NCBI RefSeq assembly: GCF_038039215.1
Contig: NZ_JBBPCL010000001.1
Span: forward strand, 124,001 to 188,000
Direction: 5' to 3'
Source of the DNA: Pseudonocardia sp. T1-2H
GTDB taxonomy: Bacteria; Actinomycetota; Actinomycetes; Mycobacteriales; Pseudonocardiaceae
Length of the DNA stretch: 64,000 bases
Under the pieces are notes generated by a model. The model was not told where the DNA came from, made no database searches, and worked only from the letters and a program-made list of their open reading frames with translations. Made by a program: the position numbers and the translations under genes. The first letter of the stretch is position 1; each line of letters opens with the position of its first letter. Shown one piece after another: positions 60,523 through 64,000 of this stretch.

Positions 60523-61624
60523 TGTAGTGACCCGAGACCTTGTTGACGGTCACGCGGCGAGTCGGGTGATCGGGGGCCGGCCGCCGATGGCGGAGTGGGC
60601 GCGTCGAGTGTTGTAGTGATCGACCCAGCTGTCGAGGGCGGCGAGTCGATCGGTGTTGGACAGCCAGGGGCGGGCGTAGGCGAACTCGCTGAGCAGGGTC
60701 CGGTTGAACCGCTCAGCCTTCCCGTTCGTCCAGGGGCAGCCGGGCTTGGTGAACCGGCGCCGCAGTCCCGCAGCGACGCAGACGGCCTGCCAGAGGGATC
60801 CGCGTCGGTAGACCAGGGCGTTGTCAGTGAGGATCCGCAGCACCCGCACTCCTCGGGAACGGAACGAGGCCACGGCCCGGTGCAGGAACCCTGCGCAGGT
60901 GGCGTCGCGTTCATCGGGCAACGCTTCGACGTAGGCCAGCCGGGTGTGGTCGTCCACGGCGACGTGGAGGTAGTCGAAGCCGATCCGGACTGGCTTGTGC
61001 CGGTGGGCGATGGTGGCGTCGCGGCCGAGGAGCCGCCAGCCACCGCCGTCGGGTACCCGCCCGAGCTTCTTCACGTCGATGTGTAGGAGGTCTCCGGGTG
61101 CGCGGCGTTCGTAGCGGATCCCGGAGTGGCGGCGTACCGGTTCTCCGGTGGTCGGGTCGATCGCCGCCAGCGGGGCAACGTCGTGACGACGCAGCACCCG
61201 CCCGACGGTGGACGCCACCAGTTGCAGCTGCCCGGCCAGATAGACCGGGCCGCGACGCTGGGAGTCGCGAAGCGCCAGGATCTGGGCCTCCACGAGCGCG
61301 GGAGTGCGGGTCGGGCTGGTGCGCGGGCGTGAGGAGCGGTCTTCCAGGCCGCCCCAACCTTCTTCGCGGAACCGGCGGATCCACTTGTGCACGGTGGCCC
61401 GGGAGATCCCGAGTTGCTCGGCGATCCGCGCAGCCGGCCAACCGGCTCGCCAACGTTCGATGATGAGCCTGCGCCCGTGGACAGTGGTGCGGGCGTTACG
61501 GTGCGACACGGAAGGCCTCCGGGTTCGAGCAGGTGCGTCAGACACACCCACTCCGCCGGAGGCCTTCCCCTCGATCAAGCCAACACGCCGTCAACCACCG
61601 TCAACAACGTGATGGGTCGCTACA
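60523..61624. mobile_element. IS481-family insertion sequence
   Basis: 1,102 bp. Terminal inverted repeats of 27 bp, 22 identical: left begins TGTAGTGACCCGAGACC (60523) and right begins, on the minus strand, TGTAGCGACCC at 61624; both end TTGTTGACGG. A 6-bp target duplication GCTAGG flanks it (60517-60522 and 61625-61630). It carries one intact transposase. Ends, duplication and gene all look functional, so the insertion is recent. Confidence 0.95.
60550..61509 (-). CDS. IS481 transposase
   Basis: 319 aa from GTG 61509, with GGAGG 6 nt upstream (TTG 61578 is the open-frame limit). N-terminal HTH (RLIIERWRAGWPAARIAEQLGISRATV) then an rve-type integrase core with the DDE triad at D145 (LHIDVKKLG), D229 (ILTDNALVY) and E266 (NGKAERFNR). 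The stop is directly next to the left terminal repeat. Base use is similar to the host. It should be active for transposition. Confidence 0.95.
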   Translation of the reverse strand: MSHRNARTTVHGRRLIIERWRAGWPAARIAEQLGISRATVHKWIRRFREEGWGGLEDRSSRPRTSPTRTPALVEAQILALRDSQRRGPVYLAGQLQLVASTVGRVLRRHDVAPLAAIDPTTGEPVRRHSGIRYERRAPGDLLHIDVKKLGRVPDGGGWRLLGRDATIAHRHKPVRIGFDYLHVAVDDHTRLAYVEALPDERDATCAGFLHRAVASFRSRGVRVLRILTDNALVYRRGSLWQAVCVAAGLRRRFTKPGCPWTNGKAERFNRTLLSEFAYARPWLSNTDRLAALDSWVDHYNTRRAHSAIGGRPPITRLAA

Positions 61625-61630
61625 GCTAGG
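61625..61630. repeat. Target-site duplication, right copy
   Basis: GCTAGG immediately after the right end of IS481. Confidence 0.9.
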
Positions 61631-61696
61631 AGGTGCTGAACGACGACGCCGCGCAGCAGGGCGGGTTGGTTGTCCAGCGCCCTCCCGGGCCGTTCG

Positions 61697-62795
61697 TCAG
61701 CCGCGCAGGCCGCCGCGGATCTGGGCGGCGCGCCCGGGCGGCGGGGCCGTCTCGTCCGGGACGTAGGAGTCCGGGTCGATCGCGGCGGGCGCGGCCCGCT
61801 CGTCGACACCGGCGATCAGCTCCGCGTCCTGCGGCACCGAGCGCTTGACCAGGGCCAGCGCCACCGCCCCACTTTCGTGGTGCAGTGTGACCGTTCCCAC
61901 GCGGCCGACCGTCTTGCCGTCGCGGGTCACGGGATCGCCGGTCACCGGCAGTTCCTCGTCGCCCGCGTCGAGGTGCAGCAGGACGAGCCGGCGCGGCGGC
62001 CGGCCCAGGTTCGCGACCCGGGCGACCGTCTCCTGGCCGCGGTAGCAACCCTTCGTCAGGTGCACGGCCGAGCCGATCCAGCCGACCTCGTGCGGGATCG
62101 TCCGCTCGTCGGTGTCCACGGCCAGCCGCGGTCGCAGGGCCTCGACCCGGAACGCCTCGAACGCCATCGTCCCGGCGGCGCGGGCGCCGGCCGCGGTGAG
62201 CCGCTCGAACCAGGCCTGCTTCTCGGCGCGGGGGACCAGGAGGTCCGCGGCGTCCTGACCGGGCCACGGCATCCGCCGGACGATCCCGGCCTCGCCGAGG
62301 GCGACGCTCGCGTAGGCGCCGTCGGGCACCGGTGCGCCGGCCGCGGCGAGCACGGCGGGCGTGTCCGGGCCGACGACGGAGAGCACCGCCAGCTCGTCGC
62401 TCGCGTCCCGTGGCTCGACCTTCGACCAGAACCGCATCTTCTCGAGGTAGTCGAGCAGCGGGAAGCTCGCCGGGCTCGGTGTCCAGCCAGACCGTGTCCC
62501 CGACGTGCGAGAGCACGGCGTGGTGCAGCACCCGGCCGTTGACGTCCAGGACGAGCGTCTCGCTGCCGGCGTTCGCCGGCAGCTCGCTGACGTGCTGGGT
62601 GAGGATCAGGTGCAGCCAGCTCAGCCGGTCCTCGCCGGGTACGGCGATCACGCCGCGGTGGCTCCGGTCGACGACGGCGGCGGAGCGCGCCATGGCCCGC
62701 TGCTCGGCGAACGGGTCCCCGCGGTGGGCGGGCACCGCGTCGTCGGGCCCCGCCGCGCCGGGGGTCTCGGGGTCGGTGTAGCCGGGGACGGTCAC
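61697..62795 (-). CDS. Folate-binding YgfZ/GcvT-like protein, frameshifted
   Basis: About 365 aa from GTG 62795, which overlaps the Fur stop as GTGA. N-terminal part: RSHRGVIAVPGEDRLSWLHL and QHVSELPANAGSETLVLD. C-terminal part in the next frame: KMRFWSKVEPRDASDELAVLSVVG, then the YgfZ signature KGCYRGQETVAR and RRLVLLHLD. The frames must be joined by one indel at about 62455-62466 (GGG run on plus). YgfZ acts with folate in iron-sulfur protein maintenance; the orthologue in mycobacteria is Rv0811c. Confidence 0.88.
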
Positions 62796-63226
62796 GCGTT
62801 CTCCTCTACGTCGTCGGCCTCGAGGCAGTTCCGGCAGCGGCCCGAGAGGGCGACGTGTGTCACGTCGAGCTCGAAGCCGGACGAGGTCTGCAGCTGCTCG
62901 GCGAGCTGCTCCATCAGGTCTGTCGGCGCCTCGGTGACCGCGCCGCAGCGGTGGCACACGAGGTGGACGTGCTGGTGCTCGCGCTCCGAGTAGTTGGGCG
63001 CGCCGTGCCCGAGATGGGTGTGCCGCACCAGCCCGAGCTCCTCGAGCAGGTCGAGGGTCCGGTAGACCGTCGTGATGTTGACGGCGGGCGCCGCGGCCTG
63101 CACCTTCGTGCAGATCTGCTCGGGCGTCGCATGCCCGAGCTCGCGCACCGCGTCGAGCACCAGCTGTCGCTGCGGGGTCATCCGCAGCCCTCGCTTGTGC
63201 AGGGTGCTCTTCAGCGACGTGTCCAC
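62792..63226 (-). CDS. Fur-family metalloregulator (Zur/FurB-like)
   Basis: 144 aa from GTG 63226. Winged HTH: STLHKRGLRMTPQRQLVLDAV, TPEQICTKVQ, VNITTVYRTLDLLEELGLV. Metal region: HTHLGHGAPNYSEREHQHVHLVCHRCGAV has the regulatory His set, and two CxxC pairs (CHRC, CRNC) form the structural zinc site. Which metal it senses cannot be told. It shares a transcript with the YgfZ gene. Divergent from the DivIVA-like gene. Confidence 0.9.
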   Translation of the reverse strand: MDTSLKSTLHKRGLRMTPQRQLVLDAVRELGHATPEQICTKVQAAAPAVNITTVYRTLDLLEELGLVRHTHLGHGAPNYSEREHQHVHLVCHRCGAVTEAPTDLMEQLAEQLQTSSGFELDVTHVALSGRCRNCLEADDVEENA

Positions 63227-63233
63227 AGGGCCG

Positions 63234-63239
63234 ATGGTA
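63234..63239 (-). promoter_or_regulatory. -10 element of the Fur-family gene (leaderless)
   Basis: On the minus strand TACCAT ends 7 nt before GTG 63226. The 220-bp gap to the DivIVA-like gene carries no visible Fur box. Confidence 0.55.
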
Positions 63240-63449
63240 GGCGTGTACGGCGGACGACGTCCCGGCGCGCCGAACGGTCCGCACCGGACGGGGTGGGCGA
63301 ACCGAACCTGCTGGTGGGAGCACGGCAGCCGATCGTCGATTCGGTCGCGCGACACCTGCTCCGTTAGAGTGAACACGCAGGATGACGAGCGCCGATCTCC
63401 CTACCGTAGGCGAGATGGACGCGTGGGACGGCATGTGGAGGCACGGGTC

Positions 63450-64000
63450 ATGACCGCTGACGGGGGAGACCGCCCGCTCGGTGCCCCGCGGTTCGACGTC
63501 GTGCTCCGCGGCTACGACCGCAGGCAGGTCGACGAGCACGTGGCACGGCTGCAACGGGTGCTGGGCCGCATGCGCGCGGACCTCGACGCGGCGCGCAGCC
63601 AGCCGTTCCCGGCGGTGGGGCCGCAGGGCATGCCTCCCGGGTTTCCCCCTCCGATGCCGCAGAACGAACGTCCGCGGCCGACGCCACGGCCGCGCCCCGG
63701 CGGTCTGCCGGCGCCCGAGGGCTCGCCTGACATGATCGGAACCTTCACCGACCGCATGCAGAGCATCCTGCAGGCGGCGGAGGAGGAAGCCGAGGAGATC
63801 CGTGGTGCCGCGCGTGTCGCGGCGCAGCGCGAGGTCGAGGCCGCCCGTGCCGCCGCCCGCCACGACAACGAGACGGCCCGCGCCGAGCTCGCGGACCTGG
63901 TCCGGCAGCGGGACGAGGTCGTCGCCGAGCTCACCCGGATGCGCGGGCAGCTCGAGGGACTGCTCTCCGCGCCGACGGCCCAGTTCGTGGCCCAGTCGCC
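63450..64000 (+). CDS. DivIVA-domain protein, 3' part outside the window
   Basis: At least 183 aa, no stop before the window end. Starts at ATG 63450. FDVVLRGYDRRQVDEHVARLQRVLG (about 16-40) matches the N-terminal DivIVA/Wag31 domain with the membrane-binding region, a Pro-rich linker follows (about 52-90), and then a long Glu/Ala/Arg coiled coil from about 100. Such proteins localise to curved membranes and recruit polar growth or division machinery. Which paralogue cannot be told. Confidence 0.8.
   Translation, partial: MTADGGDRPLGAPRFDVVLRGYDRRQVDEHVARLQRVLGRMRADLDAARSQPFPAVGPQGMPPGFPPPMPQNERPRPTPRPRPGGLPAPEGSPDMIGTFTDRMQSILQAAEEEAEEIRGAARVAAQREVEAARAAARHDNETARAELADLVRQRDEVVAELTRMRGQLEGLLSAPTAQFVAQS

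Overview
The window is high-GC actinobacterial chromosome. Gene content and order resemble the Pseudonocardiaceae/Mycobacteriales core: topA with its upstream gene, the DUF1998 helicase, the Tad pilus locus with Ssd, acs, an EphE-like hydrolase, then purine genes purD-purB-purC-purS-purQ-purL-purF-purM, DUF3073 and YgfZ. GTG starts, 4-bp ATGA/GTGA overlaps, and many starts preceded by TANNNT at 7-8 nt (leaderless pattern) fit this. The small RGCVC and DUF6307 genes point to Pseudonocardia or a close relative. This assignment is inference from families and synteny; no search was run.

Layout. 1-4.3 kb: accessory genes (secreted and membrane proteins, two tandem aminoglycoside-phosphotransferase-fold kinases, RGCVC/DUF6307 pair, CAP-domain secreted protein). 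4.4-7.4 kb: a probable remnant island with a DUF4118 sensor, a STAS protein, an RsbW-like ATPase and the C-terminal stub of a tyrosine integrase, ending at a tRNA-Pro(CGG) gene. 7.6-20.8 kb: metallophosphoesterase, YqeY, topA, two paralogous lipoproteins, H+-pyrophosphatase, serine hydrolase and helicase. 21.2-26.2 kb: a seven-gene overlapping Tad/Flp operon on the minus strand. 26.8-34.2 kb: HAD phosphatase, acs, ArfB-like rescue factor, holin-like protein, alpha/beta hydrolase and glycerophosphodiesterase. 34.4-57.1 kb: purine biosynthesis genes interspersed with other functions, including a truncated sigma factor with its anti-sigma-like partner, a PP2C-histidine kinase-receiver signalling unit between purQ and purL, and a GGDEF-EAL protein between purL and purF. 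57.1-64 kb: NrtR-like regulator, GntR/DUF1648 pair with a perfect operator, DUF3073, an IS481 insertion, YgfZ-Fur and a partial DivIVA-like gene.

The purine genes encode most steps from phosphoribosylamine formation to AMP-branch completion (PurF, PurD, PurS/Q/L, PurM, PurC, PurB). PurN/PurT, PurE/K, PurH and PurA are not in the window. Four otherwise conserved genes (the gene upstream of topA, purD, purC, ygfZ) each carry one apparent frameshift. Two lie in G/C homopolymers, and that pattern argues for uncorrected assembly indels more than biological decay.

The most unusual non-error items are the sigma factor lacking region 4, the potassium-channel pore relic, the three-gene phosphorelay-like unit inside the pur cluster, the small secreted protein with its own promoter and strong terminator, and the 17-bp perfect operator covering the ribosome binding site of the GntR operon.
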